Below, one piece after another: positions 47,311-60,590 of a stretch of DNA of 64,000 nucleotides; within the stretch, counting starts at the first letter, position 1, and every line of letters begins with the position of its first letter. The translations under genes were made by a program, and so were the position numbers. The notes under the pieces were generated by a model, which was not told the origin of the DNA, did not search any database, and saw only the letters and a list, made by a program, of their open reading frames with translations. Source of the DNA: Acanthochromis polyacanthus (Eukaryota > Chordata > Actinopteri > Pomacentridae); the NCBI RefSeq assembly GCF_021347895.1, contig NC_067115.1, forward strand, positions 7,030,064-7,094,063, read 5' to 3'.

Positions 47311-49641
47311 CAAACTAAACTATGATGTTTTTTTTCCATTTTCCGACGACATATAAATTTATGACGTTTATTTTTTCCATTTTCATATGACATACTAAAC
47401 TATGACTTTTTTTTCCATTTTTAGAGGACATACTAAACTATGACGTTTTTTGTCCATTTTCGGACGACATACTAAACTATGACGTTTTTGTCCATTTTCG
47501 GACGACATACTAAACTATGACGTTTTTGTCCATTTTTGGCTGACATACTAAACTATGACGTTTTTGTCCATTTTCCGACGACATACAAAACTATGACGTT
47601 TGTTTTACATTTTCAGTCGTCATAGTAAACTCTGACGTTTTTTGACCATTTTTAGACAAAAAAATGACAATTTTTGTACATGTTCAGACGTCATACTAAA
47701 CTATGACATTTTTCGACCATTTTTGGACATCAAACTAAACTATGACGTATTTTGTCCATTTTCGGACGACATACTAAACTATGACATTTGTGTCCATTTT
47801 CGGACGACATACTAAACTATGACGTTTTTGTCCATTTTCGGACGACATACTAAACTATGACGTTTTTGTCCATTTTTGGATGACATACTAAACTATGACG
47901 TTTTTGTCCATTTTCAGATGACATACTAAACTATGACGTTTGTTGTACATTTTCAGACATCATAGTAAACTGATGTTTTTTTATCCATTTTCCGACGACA
48001 TATACATTTATGACATTTTTTTCCATTTTCATATGACATACTAAACTATGACGTTTTTGTCCATTTTCGAACGACATACTAAACTATGACATTTTTGTCC
48101 ATTTTCGGACGACATACAAAACTATGACGTTTTTGTCCATTTTCGGACGACATACTAAACTATGACGTTTTTGTCCATTTTTGGCTGACATACTAAACTA
48201 TGACGTTTTTGTCCATTTTCCGACGACATACAAAACTATGACGTTTGTTGTACATTTTCAGTCGTCATAGTAAACTCTGACGTTTTTTGACCATTTTTAG
48301 ACAAAAAATGACAATTTTTGTACATGTTCAGACGTCATACTAAACTATGACATTTTTCGACCATTTTTGGACATCAAACTAAACTATGACGTATTTTGTC
48401 CATTTTCGGACGACATACTAAACTATGACATTTGTGTCCATTTTCGGACGACATGCTAAACTATGACGTTTTTGTCCATTTTCGGACGACATACTAAACT
48501 ATGACGTTTTTGTCCATTTTCGGACGACATACTAAACTATGACGTTTTTGTCCATTTTTGGATGACATACTAAACTATGACGTTTTTGTCCATTTTCAGA
48601 TGACATACTAAACTATGACGTTTGTTGTACATTTTCAGACATCATAGTAAACTATGATGTTTTTTATCCATTTTCCGACGACATATACATTTATGACATT
48701 TTTTTCCATTTTCATATGACATACTAAACTATGACGTTTTTGTCCATTTTCGGACGACATACTAAACTATGACATTTTTGTCCATTTTTGGCTGACATAC
48801 TAAACTATGACGTTTTTGTCCATTTTCGGACGACATACTAAAATATGAGATCTTTTTGTTCATTTCCGGACAACATACTATACTATGACGCTTTTGTCCA
48901 TTTTTAGACATCATACTAAACAATGACGTTTTTGTCCATTTTTGGCTGACATTCTAAACTATGACGTTTTTGTCCATTTTCCGAAGACATACTAAAATAT
49001 GAGATTTTTTGTTCATTTTCGGACGACATACTATACTATGACGTTTTTGTCCATTTTCGGACGACATACTAAACTATGACATTTTTGTCCATTTTCGGAC
49101 GACATACAAAACTATGACGTTTGTTGTACATTTTCAGTCGTCATAGTAAACTCTGACGTTTTTTGACCATTTTCAGACAAAAAATGTCAATTTTTGTACA
49201 TGTTCAGACGTCATACGAAACTATGACATTTTTCGACCATTTTTTGACATCAAACTAAACTATGAAGTATTTTGTCCATTTTCGGACAAAATACTAAACT
49301 ATCACTTTTTTGTCCATTTTCAGGCGACATACTAAACTATGACTTTTTTGTCAATTTTCGAACGACATACGAAACTGTGATGTTTTTGTCCATTTTCGGA
49401 TGTCATACTAAACTATGACGTTTCTGTCCATTTTTGGATGACATACTAAACTATGACGTTTTTGTCCATTTTCAGATGACATACTAAACTATGACGTTGT
49501 TGTACATTTTCAGACGTCATAGTAAACTATGACGTTTTTTGTACATTTTCGGACGATGTACTAAACTATGACGTTTTTTGTCCATTTTCGGACGATATAC
49601 TAAACTATGACGTTTATTGTCCATTTTTGGACGTCATATTA

Positions 49642-50325
49642 AACTAGAAAAGCAGTCAGAGAGTGCAGACCTCCGCCAAGGATAGAGAGGAAAACAGGAA
49701 ACCCATGCAGTAAAGGATCATGAGCTGGAATCGAACCTGCATCTCTGACATAGTTCTGTTTATGAATCACCTTCTTAACCAGTTGAGCTATCCGGACACC
49801 TTGCTCCCATTTGTTGGACGACATATTAACCTATGATGTTTTTGTCATATTTTGGACCACATACTAAATATAAAATTCAAAGTGATCCAGAATCAAGGAT
49901 CCTTTCCGGATTGCCACCAGAATTAAATCAGCTCTTCTTCTTACCATAGTCTACAGCCCCTCAAAATTTCATGTGAATCTGCCCAGGCGTTTTTGAGTTA
50001 TCTTGCTAACAGTCAGACACACAAACGCCGGGTGTCACATAACCTCCTTGGCGGAGGTAACTATAACATTTTTGAAAAGACTTTCTTTTGGAAGTAGCAG
50101 TGAATAGTGACGGAAAACAGGGAGAAGTATAGGGGGAGGACATAAGGCAAAGGTAGGAATCGAACCCGGGCCACTGCATCAGGGACCAGCCCCTGTACAC
50201 AGGGTTGCCTGCTTAACCTGTTGAGCTATGTGGGCGCTCTTTCATGCTCTCCTTTACATTATTTCATCATATGGCACGTTTGTAAGACATGTTGGAAAAA
50301 AATCGCCTTTTTTGTCGACATACAA
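49642..50325 (-). repeat. complex satellite insert I2
   Basis: Same architecture as I1. It has diagnostic variants gatagagagg, gatcatgagctggaatcgaa and ggcacgtttgtaagacatg that it shares with I5, not with I1/I3. It lacks 11 bases (one of two actaaaacat copies) present in I5. Confidence 0.75.
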
Positions 50326-51364
50326 ACTAAACTATGATGTTTTTTATCCATTTTCCGATGACATACTAAACTATGACGTTTTTGTCCATTTTTGGCTGAC
50401 ATACTAAACTATGACGTTTTTGTCCATTTTTGGCTGACATTCTAAACTATGACGTTTTTGTCCATTTACCGACGACATACTAAAATATGAGATTTTTGGT
50501 TCATTTTTGGACGACATACTAAATTGTGATGTTTTTTGTCCATTTTTGGACGACATACTAAACAATGAGGTTTATGTCCATTTTCAGACAAAAAATGACA
50601 ATTTTTGTACATGTTCAGACGTCATACTAAACTATGACATTTTTCGACCATTTTTTGACATCAAACTAAACTATACAAAACTATGACTTTTTTTTCCATT
50701 TTTAGAGGACATACTAAACTATGACGTTTTTGTCCATTTTTGGACGACATACTAAACTATGACGTTTTTTGTCCATTTTCAGACGACATACTAAACTATG
50801 ACGTTTGTGTCCATTTTCGGACGACATACTACACTATGACGTTTTTGTCCATTTTCGGACGACATACTAAACTATGATGTTTTTGTGCATTTTCGGACGA
50901 CATACTAAACTATGACGTTTTTGTCCATTTTTGGCTGACATACTAAACTATGACGTTTTTGTCCATTTTCCGACGACATACAAAACTATGATGTTTGTTG
51001 TACATTTTCAGTCGTCATAGTAAACTCTGACGTTTTTTGACCATTTTTAGACAAAAAATGACAATTTTTGTACATGTTCAGACGTCATACTAAACTATGA
51101 CATTTTTCGACCATTTTTGGACATCAAACTAAACTATGACGTATTTTGTCCATTTTCGGACAAAATACTAAACTATCACTTTTTTGTCCATTTTCAGGCG
51201 ACATACTAAACTATGACTTTTTTTTGGTCAATTTTCGAACGACATACTAAACTATGATGTTTTTGTCCATTTTCGGATGTCATACTAAACTATGACTTTT
51301 TTGTTCATTTTCGGACGACATACTAAACTATGACGTTTATTGTCCATTTTTGGACGTCATATTA

Positions 51365-52055
51365 AACTAGAAAAGCACTCAGAGAGTGCAGACCTCCGCC
51401 AAGGATAGATAGGAAAACAGGAAACCCATGCAGTAAAGGACCATGAGCAAGAATCGAGCCTGCATCTCTGACACAGTTCTGTTTATGAATCACCTTCTTA
51501 ACCAATTGAGCTATCCGGACACCTTGCTCCCATTTGTTGGATGACATACTAACCTATGATGTTTTTGTCATATTTTGGACCACATACTAAAACATACTAA
51601 ATATAAAATTCAAAGTGATCCAGAATTAAGAATCCTTTCTGGATTGCCACCAGAATTAAATCAGCTCTTCCTCTTACCATAGTCTACATCCCCTCAAAAT
51701 TTCATGTGAATCTGCCCAGGCGTTTTTGAGTTATCTTGCTAACAGTCAGACACACAAACGCCGGGTGTCACATAACCTCCTTGGCGGAGGTAACTATAAC
51801 ATTTTTGAAAACACTTTCTTTTGGAAGAAGCAGTGAATAGTGACAGAAAACGGGGAGAAGTTTAGGGGGAGGACATAAGACGAAGGTAGGAATCGAACCC
51901 AGGCCACTGTATCAGGGACCAGCCCCTGTACACAGGGTTGCCTGCTTAACCTGTTGAGCTATGTGGGCACACTTTCACAGTCTCCTTTACATTATTTCAT
52001 CATATGGTACGTTTTTACGACATGGAAAAAAATCGCCTTTTTTGTCGACATACAA
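51365..52055 (-). repeat. complex satellite insert I3
   Basis: Nearly identical to I1 at an offset of 4742; one visible difference is cccctgtacaca against cccctgcacaca in I1. This marks a recent segmental duplication of about 2.4 kb including flanking satellite. Confidence 0.78.
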
Positions 52056-54232
52056 ACTAAACTATGATGTTTTTTTTCCATTTTCCGACGACATATAAAT
52101 TTATGACGTTTATTTTTTCCATTTTCATATGACATACTAAACTATGACTTTTTTTTCCATTTTTAGAGGACATACTAAACTATGACGTTTTTTGTCCATT
52201 TTCGGACGACATACTAAACTATGACGTTTTTGTCCATTTTCGGACGACATACTAAACTATGACGTTTTTGTCCATTTTTGGCTGACATACTAAACTATGA
52301 CGTTTTTGTCCATTTTCCGACGACATACAAAACTATGACGTTTGTTTTACATTTTCAGTCGTCATAGTAAACTCTGACGTTTTTTGACCATTTTTAGACA
52401 AAAAAATGACAATTTTTGTACATGTTCAGACGTCATACTAAACTATGACATTTTTCGACCATTTTTGGACATCAAACTAAACTATGACGTATTTTGTCCA
52501 TTTTCGGACGACATACTAAACTATGACATTTGTGTCCATTTTCGGACGACATACTAAACTATGACGTTTTTGTCCATTTTCGGACGACATACTAAACTAT
52601 GACGTTTTTGTCCATTTTTGGATGACATACTAAACTATGACGTTTTTGTCCATTTTCAGATGACATACTAAACTATGACGTTTGTTGTACATTTTCAGAC
52701 ATCATAGTAAACTGATGTTTTTTTATCCATTTTCCGACGACATATACATTTATGACATTTTTTTCCATTTTCATATGACATACTAAACTATGACGTTTTT
52801 GTCCATTTTCGAACGACATACTAAACTATGACGTTTTTGTCCATTTTCCGACGACATACAAAACTATGACGTTTGTTGTACATTTTCAGTCGTCATAGTA
52901 AACTCTGACGTTTTTTGACCATTTTTAGACAAAAAATGACAATTTTTGTACATGTTCAGACGTCATACTAAACTATGACATTTTTCGACCATTTTTGGAC
53001 ATCAAACTAAACTATGACGTATTTTGTCCATTTTCGGACGACATACTAAACTATGACATTTGTGTCCATTTTCGGACGACATGCTAAACTATGACGTTTT
53101 TGTCCATTTTCGGACGACATACTAAACTATGACGTTTTTGTCCATTTTCGGACGACATACTAAACTATGACGTTTTTGTCCATTTTTGGATGACATACTA
53201 AACTATGACGTTTTTGTCCATTTTCAGATGACATACTAAACTATGACGTTTGTTGTACATTTTCAGACATCATAGTAAACTATGATGTTTTTTATCCATT
53301 TTCCGACGACATATACATTTATGACATTTTTTTCCATTTTCATATGACATACTAAACTATGACGTTTTTGTCCATTTTCGGACGACATACTAAACTATGA
53401 CATTTTTGTCCATTTTTGGCTGACATACTAAACTATGACGTTTTTGTCCATTTTCGGACGACATACTAAAATATGAGATCTTTTTGTTCATTTCCGGACA
53501 ACATACTATACTATGACTCTTTTGTCCATTTTTAGACATCATACTAAACAATGACGTTTTTGTCCATTTTTGGCTGACATTCTAAACTATGACGTATTTT
53601 GTCCATTTTCGGACGACATACTAAACTATGACATTTGTGTCCATTTTCGGACGACATGCTAAACTATGACGTTTTTGTCCATTTTCGGACGACATACTAA
53701 ACTATGACGTTTTTGTCCATTTTCGGACGACATACTAAACTATGACGTTTGTTGTACATTTTCAGTCGTCATAGTAAACTCTGACGTTTTTTGACCATTT
53801 TTAGACAAAAAGATGACAATTTTTGTACATGTTCAGACGTCATACTAAACTATGACATTTTTCGACCATTTTTGGACATCAAACTAAACTATGACGTATT
53901 TTGTCCATTTTCGGACGACATACTAAACTATGACATTTGTGTCCATTTTCGGACGACATACTAAACTATGACGTTTTTGTCCATTTTCGGACGACATACT
54001 AAACTATGATGTTTTTGTCCATTTTCGAATGTCATACTAAACTATGGCTTTTTTGTTCATTTTTGGACGACATACTAAACTATGACATTTTTGTCCATTT
54101 TCAGATGACATACTAAACTATGACGTTTGTTGTACATTTTCAGACGTCATAGTAAACTATGATGTTTTTTGTACATTTTCGGACGATATACTAAACTATG
54201 ACGTTTATTATCCATTTTTGGACGTCATATTA

Positions 54233-54920
54233 AACTAGAAAAGCAGTCAGAGAGTGCAGACCTCCGCCAAGGATAGAGAGGAAAACAGGAAACCCATGCA
54301 GTAAAGGATCATGACCTGGAATCGAACCTGCCTCTCTGACATAGTTCTGTTTATGAATCACCTTCTTAACCAATTGAGCTATCCGGACGCCTTGCTCCCA
54401 TTTGTTGGACGACATATTAACCTATGATGTTTTTGTCATATTTTGGACCACATACTAAAACATACTAAATATAAAATTCAAAGTGATCCAGAATCAAGGA
54501 TCCTTTCCGGATTGCCACCAGAATTAAATCAGCTCTTCCTCTTACCATAGTCTACAGCCCCTCAAAATTTCAAGTGAATCTGCCCAGGCTTTTGAGTTAT
54601 CTTGCTAACAGTCAGACACACAAACGCCGGGTGTCACATAACCTCCTTGGCAGAGGTAACTATAACATTTTTGAAAAGACTTTCTTTTGGAAGTAGCAGT
54701 GAATAGTGACGGAAAACAGGGAGAAGTATAGGGGGAGGACATAAGACGAAGGTAGGAATCGAACCCGGGCCACTGCATCAGGGACCAGCCCCTGTACACA
54801 GGGTTGCCTGCTTAACCTGTTGAGCTATGTGGGCGCTCTTTCATGCTCTCCTTTACATTGTTTCATCATATGGTACGTTTTTACGACATGGAAAAAAATC
54901 GCCTTTTTTGTCGACATACA
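54233..54920 (-). repeat. complex satellite insert I4 (mosaic)
   Basis: The first part follows the I2/I5 type (gatagagagg, gatcatgacctggaatcgaa), while the end follows the I1/I3 type (ggtacgtttttacgacatgg). It is therefore a recombinant. It also has private changes (cctgcctctctgac; a two-base gap in cccaggcttttgag). Confidence 0.72.
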
Positions 54921-56035
54921 AACGAAACTATGATGTTTTTTTTCCATTTTCCAACGACATAAATTTATGACGTTTTTTTTTCCATTTTCATATGACATAC
55001 TAAACTATGACGTTTTTTGTCCATTTTCGGACGACATACTAAACTATGACGTTTTTTGTCCATTTTCGGACGACATACTAAACTATGACGTTTTTGTCCA
55101 TTTTTGGATGACATACTAAACTATGACGTTTTTGTCCATTTTCAGATGACATACTAAACTATGACGTTTGATGTACATTTTCAGACATCATAGTAAACTA
55201 TGATGTTTTTTATCCATTTTCCGACGACATATTACATTTATGACATTTTTTTCCATTTTCATATGACATACTAAACTATGACGTTTTTGTCCATTTTAGG
55301 ACGTCATACTAAACAATGACGTTTTTGTCCATTTTTGGCTGACATTCTAAACTATGACGTTTTTGTCCATTTTCCGAAGACATACTAAAATATGAGATTT
55401 TTTGTTCATTTTCGGACGACATACTATACTATGACGTTTTTGTCCATTTTCGGACGACATACTAAACTATGACATTTTTGTCCATTTTCGGACGACATAC
55501 AAAACTATGACGTTTGTTGTACATTTTCAGTCGTCATAGTAAACTCTGACGTTTTTTGACCATTTTCAGACAAAAAATGTCAATTTTTGTACATGTTCAG
55601 ACGTCATACGAAACTATGACATTTTTCGACCATTTTTTGACATCAAACTAAACTATGAAGTATTTTGTCCATTTTCGGACAAAATACTAAACTATCACTT
55701 TTTTGTCCATTTTCAGGCGACATACTAAACTATGACTTTTTTTGTCAATTTTCGAACGACATACTAAACTGTGATGTTTTTGTCCATTTTCGGATGTCAT
55801 ACTAAACTATGACGTTTCTGTCCATTTTTGGATGACATACTAAACTATGACGTTTTTGTCCATTTTCAGATGACATACTAAACTATGACGTTGTTGTACA
55901 TTTTCAGACGTCATAGTAAACTATGACGTTTTTTGTACATTTTCGGACGATGTACTAAACTATGACGTTTTTTGTCCATTTTCGGACGATATACTAAACT
56001 ATGACGTTTATTGTCCATTTTTGGACGTCATATTA

Positions 56036-56730
56036 AACTAGAAAAGCAGTCAGAGAGTGCAGACCTCCGCCAAGGATAGAGAGGAAAACAGGAAACCCAT
56101 GCAGTAAAGGATCATGAGCTGGAATCGAACCTGCATCTCTGACATAGTTCTGTTTATGAATCACCTTCTTAACCAGTTGAGCTATCCGGACACCTTGCTC
56201 CCATTTGTTGGACGACATATTAACCTATGATGTTTTTGTCATATTTTGGACCACATACTAAAACATACTAAATATAAAATTCAAAGTGATCCAGAATCAA
56301 GGATCCTTTCCGGATTGCCACCAGAATTAAATCAGCTCTTCTTCTTACCATAGTCTACAGCCCCTCAAAATTTCATGTGAATCTGCCCAGGCGTTTTTGA
56401 GTTATCTTGCTAACAGTCAGACACACAAACGCCGGGTGTCACATAACCTCCTTGGCGGAGGTAACTATAACATTTTTGAAAAGACTTTCTTTTGGAAGTA
56501 GCAGTGAATAGTGACGGAAAACAGGGAGAAGTATAGGGGGAGGACATAAGGCAAAGGTAGGAATCGAACCCGGGCCACTGCATCAGGGACCAGCCCCTGT
56601 ACACAGGGTTGCCTGCTTAACCTGTTGAGCTATGTGGGCGCTCTTTCATGCTCTCCTTTACATTATTTCATCATATGGCACGTTTGTAAGACATGTTGGA
56701 AAAAAATCGCCTTTTTTGTCGACATACAAA
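56036..56730 (-). repeat. complex satellite insert I5
   Basis: Nearly identical to I2, offset 6394, including the gatcatgagctggaatcgaa and ggcacgtttgtaagacatgt variants. Two tRNA-like heads as in I1. Confidence 0.75.
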
Positions 56731-56911
56731 CTAAACTATGATGTTTTTTATCCATTTTCCGATGACATACTAAACTATGACGTTTTTGTCCATTTTTGGC
56801 TGACATACTAAACTATGACGTTTTTGTCCATTTTTGGCTGACATACTAAACTATGACGTTTTTGTCCATTTTCGGACGACATACTAAACTATGATGTTTT
56901 TGTCCATTTTT

Positions 56912-57168
56912 TTAAAAAACACTTTCTTTTGGAAGTAGCAGTGAATAGTGACAGAAAACAGGGAGAAGTTTAGGCGGAGGACATAAGGCAAAGGTAGGAA
57001 CCAAACCCAGGCTGCTGCATCAGGGACCAGTCCCTGTACATGGGGTTGCCTGCCTAACCTGTTGAGCTATGTAGGCGCTCTTTCACGGTCTCCTTTACAT
57101 TATTTCATCATATGGCACGTTTTTACGACATGTTGGAAAAAAAGCGCCTTTTTTGTCGACATACAAAC
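56912..57168 (-). repeat. partial complex insert I6 (second SINE head only)
   Basis: Starts abruptly within aaacactttcttttggaagt and carries only the distal SINE-like part, more diverged than I1-I5 (ggaaccaaacccaggctgct; tacatggggttgcctgccta). It probably represents an older unit not included in the recent duplications. Confidence 0.65.
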
Positions 57169-57963
57169 TAAACTATGATGTTTTTTATCCATTTTCCGAT
57201 GACATATAAATTTATGACTTTTTTTCCCATTTTCATATGAAATACTAAACTATGACGTTTTTCTCAATTTTTGGAGAAAAAATGACATTTTTGTCCATTT
57301 TTTGACAACATACTAAACTATGATGTTTTTTGTCCATTTTCAGAGAAAAACATATGGAACTATGATATCGTTGTCCATTTTCGGACAAAAAATTCCATTT
57401 TTGTCTATTTTCAGACGACATACTAAACTATGATGTTTCTTGTCCGTTTTCAGACGAAATACTAAACTATGACGATTCTTGTCCATTTTCGGACGACATA
57501 CTAAACTATGATGTTTTTTGTCAATTTTTGGACTACATACTAAACTATGATGTTTTGTCCATTTTCGGACAAAAAAATGGCATTTTTTGTCCATTGTCGG
57601 ACAACATATTAAACCATGACGTTTTTTGTCCATTTTCGAACTTCATAGTAAACTATCATTTTTTTGTCCATTTTCGGACAAAATACTAAACTATGATAAT
57701 TTTTGTCACATTTTGGACGACATGCTCAATTATGATGTTTTACTGACATTTTGGATGACATACTAAACTATGATGTTTTTGTCACATTTTGGATGACATA
57801 CTAAACCATGACATTTTATTGATATTTTGGACAACATCCTAAACTGTGATGTTTTTGTCACATTTTAGACGACATACGAAACTATGACATTTTTTTCCAC
57901 ATTTTGGATGACATACTAAACTATGACTTTTTTTCCCACATTTTGGACGACATACTAAACTAC

Positions 57964-58980
57964 TAGAAAAGCACTCAGAGAGCGCAGTTCTCCACCAAGG
58001 CTGCTGAGTTGACGTATCATTTCCGACGGATGAAATAATTCGTTGAAAATTACCTTGTGCTCAACACAGGCATGTGTTATGTTTGCGCATGTTATGTATG
58101 GTTACCAAATTGCATGTAAAATAGTCTTATAAAGGTCTGTTGATCAGTTCATCACTTTTGGTTGTTTTGCTGTGTTAAAATAACAGAAGCAAAGCAGACT
58201 TTCGTTTTGTTACGGACTTTTATTTTGTCACCATTCCAGTGGCACAAGAAGTGTTTAATTAAGCAGTGGTTCCTTGACATGACGAAGACGCTGCTGAAAA
58301 GTCCAAAAATTCACGTAAAGAAGAAGGAAAACAGTTCCACACTGTTGCGGTCTAGCAAAGGATGTGTCTAAACTTAGAAGCACCTAGCTGGAACAGGTAC
58401 AAGCTCTTACGGTATTTCCTGAAGAAAGGAGTGAAGGACAGAAAGGTGAATTTGCATTCAAATTAAGGCTGGCGGCTAAACGTAAATCAAGGCTTTGTGA
58501 AACATCAGGAGCTTCACCACTGGCTGGGGTTTGCTACATTGCGTGTAGCAATGACCTAAATATGTAGCAGGCGGCAGGAATTGATGGGACTCAGAAACAC
58601 CCCACAGTTTAATCAATTGTTCCTCGTATGATTTCCAACTGATAAATCACAGTCAATTTGTAGTAGGATCACAATCATGTGATTGTCAGCAGGTAACTGA
58701 CACAGTGTTCACATCATTGTTACAGTGACGCCATGCTGGCAGCTATATCTCACAATGGGAAATCCTTAACAAAGCCATTGATTCAGACTATAAGCCCCAT
58801 CACTGTGAAAATTTAATGAGGTGATCCTTGTGTCATTTCTGACCTTCCTCTGAAAGTTTCATCCAAATCCGTTAGGCCGTTTTTGAGTAATGTTTCACAT
58901 AGACAGACAGACGGATTCACAAATTTACAGACAAACGTGCACCGATCATCACATAACTCTGTCGTTCCTTGGCGGAATAA
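57964..58980 (-). mobile_element. Helitron-like non-autonomous element, copy 2
   Basis: Collinear with copy 1 and in the same orientation. It shares the end tagaaaagcactcagagagc and the blocks acaggcatgtgttatg, ggtctgttgatcagttcatc, gaagtgtttaa-like, agtgaaggacagaaaggtga, cctaaatatgtagc and gttccttggcgga. It lacks the solo LTR. It marks the right edge of the satellite; beyond it the DNA is unique. Class inferred from the terminal hairpin and CTAG, as for copy 1. Confidence 0.55.
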
Positions 58981-60590
58981 AAATAATAAAGCAAATAAGA
59001 TGGAAAACCTGAAGAATCTAAAGATTTCTTACTTTAAGGTAAATGGATGTCATTTTTATTTATGTCTTTATTTATTTTGAAAACACAAGCTCTGAATCAA
59101 ACCAGTGTCAGTAAAACCAGGTATTGAACCACAAACCACTGTTTAAGTCTACATCAGCAGCTCTGTGTGAACTAACTGTTCATTTGTGGTAAATAATATT
59201 TTTCTTCCCAACCTGCAGCTCAGTTCTGCTTCACAGGAGCGAAACAGAAAAAAATGGTGCTGCAGATGTACAAAGAGACTCATTTCTGACCTTTATCTCA
59301 AAGTTCTTCTCCAACATAACTTCTGTGAGTTTTCCCTTCAACATCTGACAGTGTTAGTATTGGATATTTCTGGATTTTCCATCTTGTTAAGATTACAGGT
59401 GGATTGTGGTCAGTTTTGTCGAACTGGCCTATATTATGTTTGCAGCTGTTGCCGAATTTACCCATTAAAAGCTTTTCATTTTGACAAAAACACACATGAA
59501 GCCAAATCAGTGTTTGCTTTTGTTTGCCTGGAAGCATTTTTAAAGCTTTTAACCAGTTTATTCAGACAAAAGGAGGCAGAACCTGGGTGGCATCGCTCTT
59601 CATTTCCGAGCTTCTGATGGTTTTATGTTTTCTCTGTGGTCTGGGCGGACAATGGAGAGGACAATTATCGGGCACAGAAATCACTGTTTGAGTACCAAAG
59701 TAGTGGACAAATGATAGCTGTGGGCACGTCTTCCAGTGAGAGGAGTGAATAGGATGACAAAAGAGGCAACAACAAAAAAATCAATGCACTCGGACCATGT
59801 TTACTCTCAGTGCAATCAGTCATTAGTTTAAAAATGTGTCCGGCTGATGTGGAGAGCTCTTCTCTTGATGCTTTGTAAATCCACTGCTGAGGACAGAAAT
59901 CTGACGAGCAGGAAAAGAAGTCTTACGAAGTCGCCTGCTGCAGGAAGTCAGATTTAATGTGGGCAGCTACAGAGATTAAACGCTGCAATATTCTTCAGGT
60001 TTATTTAAAGAAATGCTGCTTGAAGGCAATAAACTCAGGAGGGATTCTGCTCCAAATGATGATTAACTTTGACACGATATTTAGGTAAAACACCATTGAG
60101 ATAATCCAGCATCTGTGATTAAATTTCCTTAAACAATAAACAAATAATCATAATCATTTCTGATTTTGCAGAAAGTTTAATGGCATAAAATGTGGATATT
60201 TATTTTTATTTTTTTAAATTCCCCACTGATCCTCTTTCAGTAAGTTTTTTTGCACACTGAAATTTGAGGATGTCTGAACAACAATAACTCACAACTTCTG
60301 TATTATTTATTTTTTTACATTTTTATCTGGGAAAGTACTTGATTTATTAAGTTTAGTTTCATAGAAACTACATTAAATACCTAGCGTTTATGATACAAAA
60401 AAAGGTTTGTAGCAAATCAGAGATGGTCGAGCAGCAACTCCTGCATGATTGAGATGTAAAAACCCTCCTGCAAATCAACACTAAACTCAAACTGCTGCTG
60501 AGATTTGCCATGAAAACAACAAAATCTAACAAACACTTCACTGGTTTTGGGCAAATTTTAATCTGTTGCACCAGGTAGGAAGGCAGAATA
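58981..60590. other. intronic DNA, no exon seen
   Basis: Unique-looking sequence within the 22.3-kb receptor intron. The 143-codon plus-strand ORF at 59186-59617 has no recognisable motif, is antisense to the gene and lacks support. The block 59780-60060 is more GC-balanced but not identified. Confidence 0.4.

Larger units (their letters stand above)
42815..57963. repeat. 38-bp satellite array with higher-order structure
   Basis: Tandem units of about 38 bp contain catactaaactatgacg followed by tttttgtccattttcggacg. The left part (42815-43670) uses an older variant with ttttggacgacat and about 38-42-bp spacing. The array is interrupted by five near-identical complex inserts and one partial one. 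Large blocks are duplicated: about 45685-48090 recurs at +4742 and about 48940-50340 recurs at about +6393. It lies entirely in one intron of the receptor gene. All ORFs in it are repeat translation. Confidence 0.93.

Noticed and set aside
57340..57633. 97-codon ORF with DKKRHSLVCRPKM repeats
   Set aside because: Produced by the 38-bp satellite read in frame; satellite periodicity explains the repeated peptide.
42815..57963. Regularly spaced repeats that might suggest a CRISPR array
   Set aside because: The units are contiguous tandem satellite without unique spacers, in a vertebrate genome; no cas genes.
59186..59617. 143-codon plus-strand ORF in the giant intron
   Set aside because: No recognisable motif or splice-site support, and antisense to the receptor gene; best read as chance.
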